The notes beneath the pieces are model-generated. The model made no database searches. It was not told the DNA's origin and saw nothing but the letters and a program-made list of their open reading frames with translations. A stretch of DNA of 64,000 bases from Physcomitrium patens (lineage: Eukaryota; Streptophyta; Bryopsida; Funariales; Funariaceae), in contig NC_037260.1 in the NCBI RefSeq assembly GCF_000002425.4, forward strand, positions 13,635,516 to 13,699,515, given 5' to 3'. Made by a program: the position numbers and the translations under genes. Of this stretch, positions 1-9,530 are shown piece by piece. Numbering within the stretch: position 1 is the first letter of the stretch; every line of letters begins with the position of its first letter.

Positions 1-147
1 TATCCATTCCAGAACAACCATGGTCTTCTGTTTCTATGGACTTCATCATAGATCTTCCAAGCTCAGGTTCTTATGACTCTATATTTGTGATAGTAGATCG
101 CTTCACTAAGATGGTACATTTTGTACTATGTACAAAATCTATCATGG
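1..147 (+). pseudogene. Chromovirus (Gy-E, copy E1) integrase core, 5' piece
   Basis: This is the start of a Ty3/gypsy integrase catalytic core, which would insert retrotransposon cDNA into the genome. The translation reads SMDFIIDLP and then [15 protein letters not shown], the classic gypsy integrase stretch carrying the first catalytic Asp. The upstream part of pol lies outside the window. The reading frame stops being integrase at 147, where an LTR-A insertion begins, and resumes at 1483. The chromodomain found downstream (2251-2400) places the element in the chromovirus clade. It is a dead relic. Confidence 0.88.
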
Positions 148-1482
148 TGTCGTATGGTGTGATTTGTTATCTGAGAATACATTGGGTATCTAGCTACAAA
201 GAGTGTAGCTTAAACCTTTATACGATTCTTATCGTAGCTTCCAAAACTCCTTTATTTTTGTATAAAACTCCAAATATAACAAAATCCCTTCAAAATGTAT
301 TTTTTCCGCGAAGGGTTTTCTTGCCACAAACTTTAGAAAATCAGAATTATTAATCTAACCGTTCAATTTGTCTCAAGTTTACAAGATAAGTAGAATTCAT
401 CCTAAACTTTTATTGCAAAAAAAACCAACCTCAAATTCACTCCCGATCTTTTGGCATCTAAGAAATTCTAGTAGGCACTCTAAACCCTAATTCATAAGCA
501 TCTGAAAAACTATTTTCCTTATATCTCAAAAATCCAAACTCCAAATATCATAAAACTTATTCACAAAGTTTACTTACATGAAATTACACATTTCCTGAAA
601 TTTTGAGCCAAAACCTTGTCAAATTGCTCAAGATATAGCTCAAGAGACAACCACTAGTAAATTGGGTTACTTACTACCCTTACATTGCATGTGCTGACTT
701 CAAAATCCATAAACTCCTTTATCCCAACTTGGAATCCAGTAATCAATAAGTGAAAAGTATAGCCGCAAAAGTGCTCTCTCTACTCGAGGTCGCCGATCCT
801 CAATTGCTGTCCGTATGCGAGCGTTATGCCCAAAAGAGTGACAGTAGGTCCAAAATTAACACCTTAACTTTGAGCGCCTATAACTTCTTCATAAAAACCC
901 CAAATGACACAAAACTTGCACCAAAACCATAGCCAAAAACCTAAAGCTTCTGATTCTTGCCTTTAAAACTCGAATGGCCTCGATAAACTAACCCTAATCC
1001 CTAATGTGGCCTCGGGCAGCCTCCTCAAAGCCCATTGGTCATGATTTTTGACCAATAGGAATGGAGATTTTCATTATTTATCTCCATTCTTCTATATTGG
1101 TGCCCTAATTACTCCCTTTTCTACCAAAATCCTTCTTCAATTCTTTTTCTTATAAGATTTACATAATTTATGCTCTAAATACCAAATAAAAGAACCAAAA
1201 GAAGTTTTCAAAGGTCACCAATGTCTAACAAAGGTAACTCGAAATATTTAGAAGTTACTATCAACCAAAATCAATCTTAAAAGCCACTATCAAAAAAGAA
1301 ATTAAAGTTATACAAATTCTATAGTAGTCTTTTTAAACAACCTCTTCTCAGGATAATAACCAAATTATAAACTACAATCAACTAAAATCTACTAACATAG
1401 CTCTTACCATGTTATTTAATAAATTATATATTATTTATATAATTACATTATTTTCATATAATAGCCGAACCACAACACGACA
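148..1482 (+). mobile_element. Solo LTR, family LTR-A (copy A1), 1335 bp, inside integrase of E1
   Basis: The insertion starts TGTCGTATGG and ends CACAACACGACA, so the ends are short inverted repeats of the TG...CA type. The integrase frame reads up to 147 and continues at 1483 in ACCGGTGAAG. The base pattern ATGG before and ACCGG after fits a decayed 5-bp target duplication (ACCGG). No internal coding region is present, so I call it a solo LTR. Homologous copies lie at 60207-61294, 36098-37471 and, reversed, 14137-14933. It contains a 60-codon open frame (750-932) shared with the other copies and a hairpin of two CCAAT-type boxes (1034-1056). LTR orientation is not known, since no internal region is attached. 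Confidence 0.8.
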
Positions 1483-2400
1483 ACCGGTGAAGAAACAGCT
1501 AAGCTTCTTATTGACAATATTTATCGCTATCATGGATTACCAAAGCATATTATATCGAATAAGAGAACTCAATTTGTATCAAGATTTTGGAGAACCCTTT
1601 TTAAGATTTTACAAGTGGATATAAAACTATCTTCAGCTTTTCATCCTCAAACTGATGGATAGACAGAGCGTGTAAACCAAGTCTTGGAGCAATACTTAAG
1701 ATGTACCATCAACTATCAACAAGATGATTGGACAACTCTTCTGCCATTGATAGAAATTGTTTATAATAATACGATGCATTCTTCAACACAACAAATACCT
1801 TTCTTTGCCAATTATGGTTATCATCCATGATTTGACACATTTGATTTGTCAAAAATTGATAATCCTACGGCAAAAGATATGGCAAATCAATTGTCAGAGT
1901 TACATATAATAATGAAGGCGCAATTAAAAGAAGCTCAAGAATGACAAAAGATAAATGCGGATGTCTATCGAAAGGAAAAATTACCATTCTACATGAGTAA
2001 TAAGGTATGGTTACTTCATCGCAATATCAAGACTACTCATCCTTGTGACAAGTTGGACTGTCAAAGGTTTGGACCATTTTCTATTTCTATACAAATCAAT
2101 CCAGTTGCATATCATTTACATCTACTAGAGTCAATAAAAATCCATCTAGTATTCTACGTGTCTCTTCTTGAACCATACAAAACAATGGATATATCAAGAA
2201 GAAGACAAGCTCCACTTCCTCCTATAGAAATGGATAATAATGAAGAGTTTGAAGTGGAAGAAGTCTTAGATTCAAGGCGGTGCTGAAATAACTTAGAATA
2301 TCTTATCCATTAGTATAGATATGATATTAGTAAACGCACATGGGAGCTAGTAAAGAATCTTGTAAATGCAACAAAGACGATGGAAGCTTTTCATCGATGA
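1483..2400 (+). pseudogene. Chromovirus E1 integrase C-terminal half plus chromodomain
   Basis: This is the continuation of the integrase begun at 1-147. Landmarks in order: the TGEETAKL-like restart, YHGLPKHI, the FVSRFW block, TDG-stop-TERVNQ with the third catalytic Glu, the C-terminal domain (DKLDCQRFGPF, AYHLHL, FYVSLLEPY), then a chromodomain from about 2251 (EEFEVEEVLDSRR ... EYLIH ... YDISKRTWE). Chromodomains steer new insertions toward particular chromatin. The second catalytic Asp (usual D-R-G-T-Q-F) is Asn here (codon at 1558-1560), and the Gln of DGQTERVN is TAG (1660-1662). Further stops at Arg and Gln positions (GYHP-stop-FD; QE-stop-QK) make it a pseudogene. Confidence 0.9.
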
Positions 2401-2515
2401 TATCCATCAAAACTAAGATAAAAATCTTCTTTATAAAAGAAACAAGATCTAGACAAGATAACATTCTACTTTCAATCCTTATTTGTAGCTTCTTTGTAGT
2501 TGTGATACTAAGGAG

Positions 2516-2941
2516 ATGGAGAACCAACAACAAACAGATTCAACTCAAGAGCCTTCATTTGCTAACTTACTGGATGAGACATTACGATTGTCACAACCTT
2601 CAAGACGATACAATCGAGATGAAGATCTTCAAGAATGACATGTTTTTCCTCGAATAGATGGCAAGATACAATGCGTTTGGTATCACGACCTTAGAAAAGA
2701 CTCCCGATGTTTGGTGATTTTACTAGAGGTAGGAACAATTCCTGATGGTGTTTTAAATATTTTATTCGAAAGAAGTTATGAAGGCCTCAACAACGACCAA
2801 ATAATTGGGTTGTCTTCCCACCCTGGTATAGGACACTATCGATGATTGAGAGGCCCTATCAATCATCTTCAAAGAGAACAAAGATCAGAATATGTGGTAA
2901 ATACAATTCGTCACATCATAGTTTTTTTGAACATATGATGA
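2516..2941 (+). pseudogene. Extra small ORF downstream of the chromodomain (E1), about 140 codons
   Basis: One frame opens with MENQQQTDSTQEPSF at 2516 and can be read to about 2940. It is interrupted only by two TGA codons, one of them where the L copy has Trp (HYRWLQG). It lies between the chromodomain and the polypurine tract, where no standard gag-pol domain is expected. The same frame occurs without indels at 29058-29481 in E2, in pieces in E3 (33392-33665 and 35573-35800, minus), and as a shorter relative in L (61747-62070, minus). Common landmarks are WYHDLR, LLEVG, and HYR-LRGPINHLQREQ. I do not recognise a domain, and no membrane segment is apparent. The function is unknown. Confidence 0.6.
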
Positions 2942-2964
2942 CCGCTCCTCATGGAACTCGTCTC

Positions 2965-2979
2965 TAGAAGGGGAGGTAA
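2965..2979 (+). promoter_or_regulatory. Polypurine tract of E1
   Basis: A purine run (AGAAGGGGAGGTAA) ends immediately before TGTCACGG, the start of the 3' LTR. This is the usual site for priming plus-strand cDNA synthesis. The L element has a comparable run (AAAGGAGGGGATGA on the minus strand) next to its LTR. Confidence 0.75.
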
Positions 2980-3531
2980 TGTCACGGACATATTCATGTA
3001 AGCTAGTAATTACATATATAAATGAATAGAAGTAAGTAAAAATAGATAAAAGTAAGTTAATTCTATAGTATTTGATATGGAAGCTTTTTAGAAGCTTCAT
3101 AGACGTTGCTTTGACTTTATAGGTGTCTTTAATTGACTTTTTGGATTAGAAACGTGGTCAACAAGTTCGCCATGTGTCCCACATATTGTTAGCTTGAAGA
3201 CCAAGCTAACAATGTGGCCCACAAATAGAAAAACTTGCTTTGTAAGTCAAGGCAAGTGTCTTACAAAGTCAACACATATTGGAGGTCCTATAGAACATCG
3301 TCACATAGCCTTTAGTTAGATAATATATATAGAGACAAGAGTGAAGCCTTCTTCACTCTTGTCAACTCCTTTCTTATTTTAAGTCTAGTTTCAAGAGTCG
3401 TCATGTTTTCTAATCTTTGGCAATAGCCATTCTAGTTCAATATATTATCACCTTTGAGTGATTTCTAAATATTTTTGAGTGACACAAGAGTGTATTGAGA
3501 TTATCTTTCTTTGAAATTCATGTCCTTGATA
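2980..3531 (+). mobile_element. 3' LTR of chromovirus E1, about 552 bp
   Basis: It starts TGTCACGGACAT directly after the polypurine tract and ends near TCCTTGATA (consensus TCCTTGACA in sister copies). Sister LTRs lie at 29522-30071 (plus), 11140-11700 (minus, solo) and 32851-33391 (minus). A TATA-like stretch (AATATATATAGAGAC) lies at about 3321-3335, followed by the strongly conserved AAGAGTGAAGCCTTCTTCACTCTTG hairpin region seen in every copy. A degenerate GAAnnTT(C) alternation lies near 3080-3100. Confidence 0.85.
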
Positions 3532-3536
3532 AATTG

Positions 3537-4485
3537 AAGGACGAATATTAAAAAAAAAGAATATTAAAGGTATATGTTGATTTTTATTGGAAGATATTAT
3601 TTGTCATTATAATTGTATTTAAAAAATTACAGCTGATAAAGTGAATTGGATGTAAAAAAAGCCATTTTATTTTTAATAGAATAGGAATTAAATCTTTTTA
3701 AACAACAACATATTAACTAGAAGATAATAGTAAGAATGTGCATGGATATTTATCTATTATTAAGACATTAGTAAATACATGCAATGGCAAAGCATATGCA
3801 TGGCTTAGACTATTATAATTTCTATTATGGGCTGATTGTACAACTCATAATTTAGTAATAGGTTATATACCTTTTGAATTAATATATAGATAAAAATCAA
3901 TAATTCCAATAGAAAAGATAGTACCTATATAGAATGTATTGCTTTAGAAGGATGATTTCAATAGAAAAGAACTTTTAGCATTATAAATTCAATAATTAGA
4001 AAGAAAATCTAATGATATTGAAGTGGCAATAGAGAAGTTGAAAGAAGTAAGGAAAAAAAATAAAGAAAGTTTTGATAAAAAAACATTGACTACAATCTAA
4101 GGCAATTGAAGATGGGAATTGGATTTTAATTTATGATAATAGCTTCGACAATCAATACACAATAACAAAGAAGTTTGCAAATAGATAGTTTGAGCCTTAT
4201 GTTGACAAATAAGTATATGACAATAGAATATACTTGTTACAAGAACTTGATGGTACAAAATAATAGATACTTATAGCAAACAAAGAAGAAAATTAAGTTA
4301 TTTAAATAAAGAGGTGAAGATATTTTTTTTAATAAAGAATAAAATCCATTTTAAGATATTTAAATAGAAATAGAAGAATAAATTAAAGATAAAAAATATG
4401 ACTAAGATAAAAAATACTTTTTATCAATGTAGTAAAGAAAATTTGGCACATGTTGGAAGATGCACAAGTTTAGAGAGGATGGATG
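3537..4485 (+). pseudogene. Gy-G relic (copy G-third), integrase C-terminal part
   Basis: This is a badly decayed piece of the same unusual integrase as in the complete Gy-G copy (46500-47700). Readable landmarks, in shifting frames: AYAWLRLL, WADCTTHN, ESFDKK, the IYDNSFDNQ strand, and a LELDGTK-type end. The order and spacing match the integrase tail of G. It begins right after the E1 LTR, so E1 appears to sit inside this relic. The left flank of E1 is outside the window, so the target duplication cannot be tested. About 30 stops make it non-functional. Confidence 0.7.
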
Positions 4486-4618
4486 TCATGATATAATACG
4501 ATGTCAAGAGAGCAAGCCTCTTTATGAGAATATAGGATCCTTGATTACAAGTAGGTTATAAGAAGATACAATATTGTCTCAAATGAAATCAAATATAAAG
4601 AGTAGCCCAAAAGCTAGA
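4486..4618 (+). mobile_element. Start of the 3' LTR of G-third
   Basis: After a purine-rich stretch (TTTAGAGAGGATGGA) comes TGTCATGATATAATACGATG, which resembles the LTR start of the complete Gy-G copy (TGTCATGATGTAATAC at 39933). Similarity fades after about 25 bp. The LTR runs into an AT microsatellite at 4619, and its end cannot be placed. Confidence 0.55.
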
Positions 4619-4622
4619 TATA

Positions 4623-4679
<57 letters not shown>
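4619..4679. repeat. (TA)n microsatellite, about 30 units
   Basis: An essentially uninterrupted TA dinucleotide run sits at the junction of two opposed Gy-G LTR remnants. Shorter TA runs occur inside LTR-C (26299-26331 and 52799-52842) and LTR-I (31756-31790). Confidence 0.97.
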
Positions 4680-4681
<2 letters not shown>

Positions 4682-5493
4682 GATGTATCCAATTTTTAAT
4701 TCTAATCTCAAATCAAAACTTTATTTTAGTAAATTATCTATAATTTATTTATTATTAATTCAATTTAGAAAAATTTTAATTCATTGAGAATTAAAAAAAA
4801 ATCCAATAAATGGCATAAAAAATTCCAAATCACTCTTAAAATTTTCCGCCCAAAAACTTTAGCAACTTCCTTCTACAAATTTGTTTGAATATCCTTCTTC
4901 AGAGCTTTAGTTCTTCTATGATATGGTTTATTAGAAAGTTCACAATTAGATCTAGCTTTCTTCTAAAATATCAATACAAAAAGATAAAAATACAAGAAGT
5001 GGCATAAAAAAATCCAAACTAGTATTTTATCTTTTCTTTCAAAAACTCTAGCAATTCCTTTCCTAAAGGTTTGTTTAGATCTCTTTCTTTACAACTCTAT
5101 TTTTTATGTTTTCTATTTCTATATCTTATTGGAAAGCTCACAATCAGATCTAGCTTTTTTTTATAAGTATCAATAAAAAAAAATAAAAATACAAGAAGTG
5201 GCATAAAAAAATCTAAATCAATGTTGAATCTCTCTTTCTAAAAACTTCAGTAAAAAAAATCCTATTTGATTCCAAAACCTTCATCCCAATCTTCTTCCAA
5301 TACCTGCCTTAGACTATTATATAGTTAGATATCTATCCTAAAAGATAATATTTTCAAATAATCCATTCAAGCCAACAACGTCTTATTTCAAATTCCATTC
5401 AAATTTATAAAAATATGTTTTTCTTCTCCTACCATTGACAATAATTACTTTCCAAATAACTTTGATATATTTAAATTAAATATATCACAACAC
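4680..5493 (-). mobile_element. Probable 3' LTR of Gy-G copy G-prime (minus strand)
   Basis: On the minus strand the integrase relic of G-prime ends in a purine tract (GTTTAGAGGAGGTGAG), followed by TGTGATATATTTAATTTAA, a TG start. The rest of this AT-rich block down to the TA microsatellite has no coding signal and would be the LTR body. Its other end is not resolved. It contains a tandem repeat of about 190-199 bp (see 4811-5255). Confidence 0.5.
4811..5255. repeat. Tandem repeat, unit about 189-199 bp, two full copies plus part
   Basis: The marker TGGCATAAAAAA recurs at 4811, 5000 and 5199. Between the markers each unit repeats in order: a CTTTAGCAA-type block, CCTTTCTT..., TTGGAAAGCTCACAAT, AGATCTAGCTTT, and ACAAGAAG just before the next marker. 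Copies differ by scattered substitutions. The third unit is truncated at about 5255. Confidence 0.85.
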
Positions 5494-7048
5494 TCACCTC
5501 CTCTAAACTTGCATATACTCTAGTATATGCTAAAGAATTAAATCACAATATTATAAATATCAGAATCAATGTCATTTTAAATTGTATCACTTTTGAACCA
5601 TTGATCAAAATGCTGAGGCTCAAAAGCCTTTAAATCTTCCATATAATTCATTTCATTTTGTTGCTTAAAGACTTTAATTCATTTTTTTTTATAATTTTAG
5701 ACTTCAAAAGTGTCTCATTTAACTTTTAAAGAGAATAAGTTAGATTATTATGTACTTCAAGTACCACATAGGATCCAAATCAATGCCATACAAACTTACA
5801 AAGAGTAGAATGTTGGTGCATCTAACAACAATCATAAACCAAAATTCAATCACCCACTTTAATTGGCTTAGGTCTCAATCAATGAGTTTTATTAAATCTC
5901 CCTTTTTTATTCAAACTTGCTACCTTAAGCTTTTTTATAGCAACTTGATGATCTTTGAGCATCTTTTTAAATGGTGAATTTGAAGTTTTAATAATCTCTT
6001 TCTATCAATTCTATTTTTTTAAGACAAAAATATCCAAGAAAAAATGGACTCTTCTATAGAAAATAAGGGCTTTTGTTCTAATATTAATTCAATTGGCATA
6101 TGAATAGTCCTATCTATCTATAAAATAAATATTAAAAGTCTGGGCTACAATCTTGCTTGTTTCTTATATGCATTGATCAAAGCTTAAATGATTAGAAGGT
6201 GCTTCCTTTCACTCTTATCATTGGTTTTGAGGTTGTAAGAAGTAGTCAATTTTAATTGCATCTCATACCTTATGAAAAAATCATATGCTTTTGCTATGTC
6301 AAGTTCACCTTAGTCTACTTTTATAATCTCATTACTCCGAAAGTGTTATATAATATCGTCTAAAATAAATTGTCTTTTTATCTCTATAGACTTTGATCTT
6401 AATGCCCTTTTTTTTACATAATTGGAGAATTTTTTTTTTTCCAAAACTAAATACTTCATACCTCAAAGTCCCATTGGCATACCAATCAAATCAATCACCC
6501 ATTAAAAATGAATAGAAAGTAGATAGGTAGGACATAAATCATATCTAAACCTTATTTTGGATTGAAATTAGAACTCTTTACAAGAGCTCATAGATTCCTC
6601 TATATCTTTGTATAAGCCATTCCACCAATAGCATTCTTTGATCTTAGTATAGATAGCTCAAACTTCTCTATGCTCAACCCTCAATATATCATAAAACTCA
6701 CCTAATACCTTATGTTTGGTCTTCAAATCATCCACCACTCTCAATGATAATCTATTTCTTTTTTTTTGGCCTCTCCCATAAGAATCTATCATATTAAAGA
6801 TAATTATAAGATTGGCGCTTAATATCCTTAAAGATTTTATCTAACCAATCCTCTTACCTCTCTAATGAGCACAAATATAAGCCAATATCTCTCAACCTCC
6901 CTTCATACAAATCAATTTCGAAGGGTAGAAATTCATCACCTTATTCTCTTCTACTTATAGTAAATGCAAAGCCTTAGGTCAAGTCATTATCTTCTTTTTG
7001 TGCAAGAAATTTTTTCTTTCTTGAGTACTTAGCCCTAGACAATATATC
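5494..7048 (-). pseudogene. Gy-G copy G-prime integrase (minus), cut by LTR-C
   Basis: Read on the minus strand, this shows the Gy-G integrase in order: a zinc-finger-like region (ECYWWNGLYKDI, near 6620), then a GELD-A..A..FF-RY core segment with LKLTTSYN, a KSERKH block holding the third acidic residue, ALINAYK, LWPRLL-like, then the C-terminal domain (FMIVVR, LYGIDLDP). Stops and frameshifts are frequent. It begins at the codon where the RNase H frame of 8302-9530 was broken by LTR-C: the Val-Ala on one side and Asp-Ile-Leu-Ser-Arg-Ala on the other rejoin as the usual VAD-LSRA of a gypsy RNase H end. Confidence 0.72.
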
Positions 7049-8301
7049 TGCTCTTGAGATAGATAGAATTTGAGTCAAAAAAGTGCTGAGCTTCTGGCTG
7101 TCACTAAATGCTCAATCAAATCTAAGATATTAAAGTTCTAAATTTATATATATAATATTTTTCGTTTTAGAAAAATTACATCAATACATAAAGCTAAGTA
7201 TAAAAAAAAGACACCCAAATATATGATAAAATATCTTAAAATCTTATGTATCTTTATAGGAATTTCTTTCCAAACTTCTAGAACTCATATCTTATGATCA
7301 AGCCATCCAAACAAACTAAAAGTTTAAATGAAGTATTGATATACTTTCAACAACTATCAAAACAAATTTCAATTACAAATTCATTATGGATTTTAAGATA
7401 TTACCAAAATCCTAATATTAGCTTCAAATCCTTATTTACATACACCTGCATACAAATTTCTTTACATCTCATAAAATAAGTACTCAAATACCATAAAACT
7501 TTGATTTATAACTTTTTTATCTAATAACACATAATTTTAAAAAAAAATTCCAAAAATTCGTCTAGAAATTTAAGAAATGGCTCCAACCATTACTTTCAAC
7601 AAAATGACTCACTTAATGTATTTGAATTACATATGCTATCTTCAATATCCTATAATTCCTTCATTTAGACCTAGAATTCATCAAATTATATATAAAAATG
7701 TTGCAATAAAAGTCTTCTCTCCAATCCTAATTGTTGATCTTTTGTTGCTTTCAATAAGCATATGTTATGCCTCAAAGAATGACAGTAGGTATGAAATTGA
7801 CACCTTAACTTTGAGCACCTATAATTTCTTTATAAAAACTCTAAATTATACAAAATTTACTTTAAAACCATATCCAAAAACTTAAAATTATTGATCTTAG
7901 CATCTTAAGCTCAAATGCCTTCAAAATAAAAATCCCAATCCCTAATAAGGCCTTGAATAGCCTCTTTGAAGCCCATTGGGTATGACATTTGCCCAATAGG
8001 GATGAGGATCTTCACCCCTTGCTTTCATCCAACCATACCTTGCTTTCATCCTTTCCAATAAGCCTCATAATTGTTTAAAATTTCATCTTTAGATTCCAAC
8101 CTTCTCTTAAGCTTTATACTAAATATCTAAATCCTACATAATATGACTATTATAATAAAAATAGATAAACTTTCAAATAAATTTTCTTATATCAACTTTC
8201 TTTAAATTTATTTGCTAACCACTCTAATCCACATTAAGACTTACAAACATAATATATGTTTTAATTATTTTTTATACATTATAAGCAATTCTGGTATGAC
8301 A
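7049..8301 (-). mobile_element. Solo LTR, family LTR-C (copy C4, minus), 1253 bp
   Basis: On the minus strand it begins TGTCATACCAGAATTGC and ends near CTATCTCAAGAGCA. Length and sequence match C1 (19662-20911) and C5 (37857-39106). It splits the RNase H end of G-prime between the codons for Val-Ala and Asp. The expected 5-bp target duplication is not clear by eye. It contains the shared LTR reading frame, here 102 codons open on the plus strand (7577-7885). Confidence 0.78.
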
Positions 8302-9530
8302 TTGCCACTAATTTTTTTTTGTCTATAACATGGACCAAAATAGGATTCAAAAACTTAATGAAAGCAATCCATTTAAGTATAGCAATATCCAGTGTAGTAC
8401 AATTAGAAACCATTCCAAATAAAGATAAGCAATCGATCTCTAATACCATATGAACACTTATTAAGTAATTTTTTTCAACCTTCAATGCAAAGCTTTTTTT
8501 TTCACTTGTAGATAAACTCTTTGTTTCTTGGTGAAAATCCTTTTTCTAAATCTAATTACAAATCAGTTATCTTTCTTATCATCTTTTTTAATAGCCTATC
8601 CAATAGCTATGGAACTTGTGTCAATTATCACTATCATTGATCTTCTTTAATTATAGTTCACTTATCTTAACAATGGTGGTGATTTTAAAACCACCTTTAA
8701 TCCATCCATGGCTAATTCTTGTTTTTTTATCTCATACAAACTTCTTATCTTTTCTTAATAATGAATATAAAGGCTTTGCAATATGAGCATAATGGAGAAT
8801 CTATATATGATAAAATATACAAGTACCTAAAAAATCTTCTTATCTTGGTGGTACTCCTATATGCCTTTATCTTTGCCATGTCATCTATCTTATCTAGATT
8901 TTATTTTCTTCCAAAGCTTCTATATAAATGTCTAATAACTATAAGTTTTTAAAATCCTAATGTAGACTCTTCAAGAAATAAAGTAAGATTTTTTTCTTCA
9001 AGTCTTGTTAAAATATGCTCCACATCTTTAATATATTTCTTTACAAATATACGGCATCCATTTTTTTCTCAAAATCAAATCCTTAGCATCATTTTTACAA
9101 CCTTTTATTGAAACATCTTCTAAAAAATGTATAGTCTTCTTTAGCACAAATTTTCTTAAAATTTGGTTCGTAGCATTTTGCATATGAGCCATAGAATTAG
9201 TTTTATTTTGCGGCAAAGTATATATGTGTGGTTAAATTCAAAGAAGTCTTTATAGTAGTAAGATTCTTATTCTTCTTTACTAATTAAAATTGATTGTAAT
9301 CCAAGTATAAATTTCTACTAGAATAAATGGTATGCCGTGTAAAAACTTATGCTACTTTATCTACCACTATTGTAGACTTCATATTTCTAATAGTTATCTT
9401 ATTAGTTAATTTTATATCTTGAATGAATCTAAGTACTTCAAACTTCTTTGGCATAGTAAATCATTGATTGGAATAAGGTGTAATAGATGGTTTAAAGATG
9501 TCCATCTTGACCTTTAGCTTCAAAAAATCT
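8302..9530 (-). pseudogene. Gy-G copy G-prime reverse transcriptase and RNase H (minus)
   Basis: Minus-strand landmarks in order: FIQDIKLTNKITIRN, LYLDYNQF, TTIKTSL (usual TTMRTPLGL of this lineage), LPQNKTNSMAHM, and HFLEDVSIKGC, which is the polymerase box with Glu replacing the first Asp of F-x-D-D. The RNase H tail follows: MKVEKNYLI, EIDCLSLFGM, LDIAILKWIAFIKFLNP. The layout is the same as in the complete G copy (44930-46310). RT would copy the element RNA into DNA. The changed catalytic box and the stops make it dead. Confidence 0.75.

Noticed and set aside
2327..2533. 68-codon minus-strand frame in E1
   Set aside because: It is antisense to the chromodomain and extra ORF, which carry the recognisable protein signal.
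4811..5255. CRISPR array
   Set aside because: Units are about 190 bp of continuous similarity with no short repeat/unique spacer pattern, in a eukaryotic context.
8719..8952. 77-codon plus-strand frame
   Set aside because: It is antisense to Gy-G RT and RNase H of G-prime.
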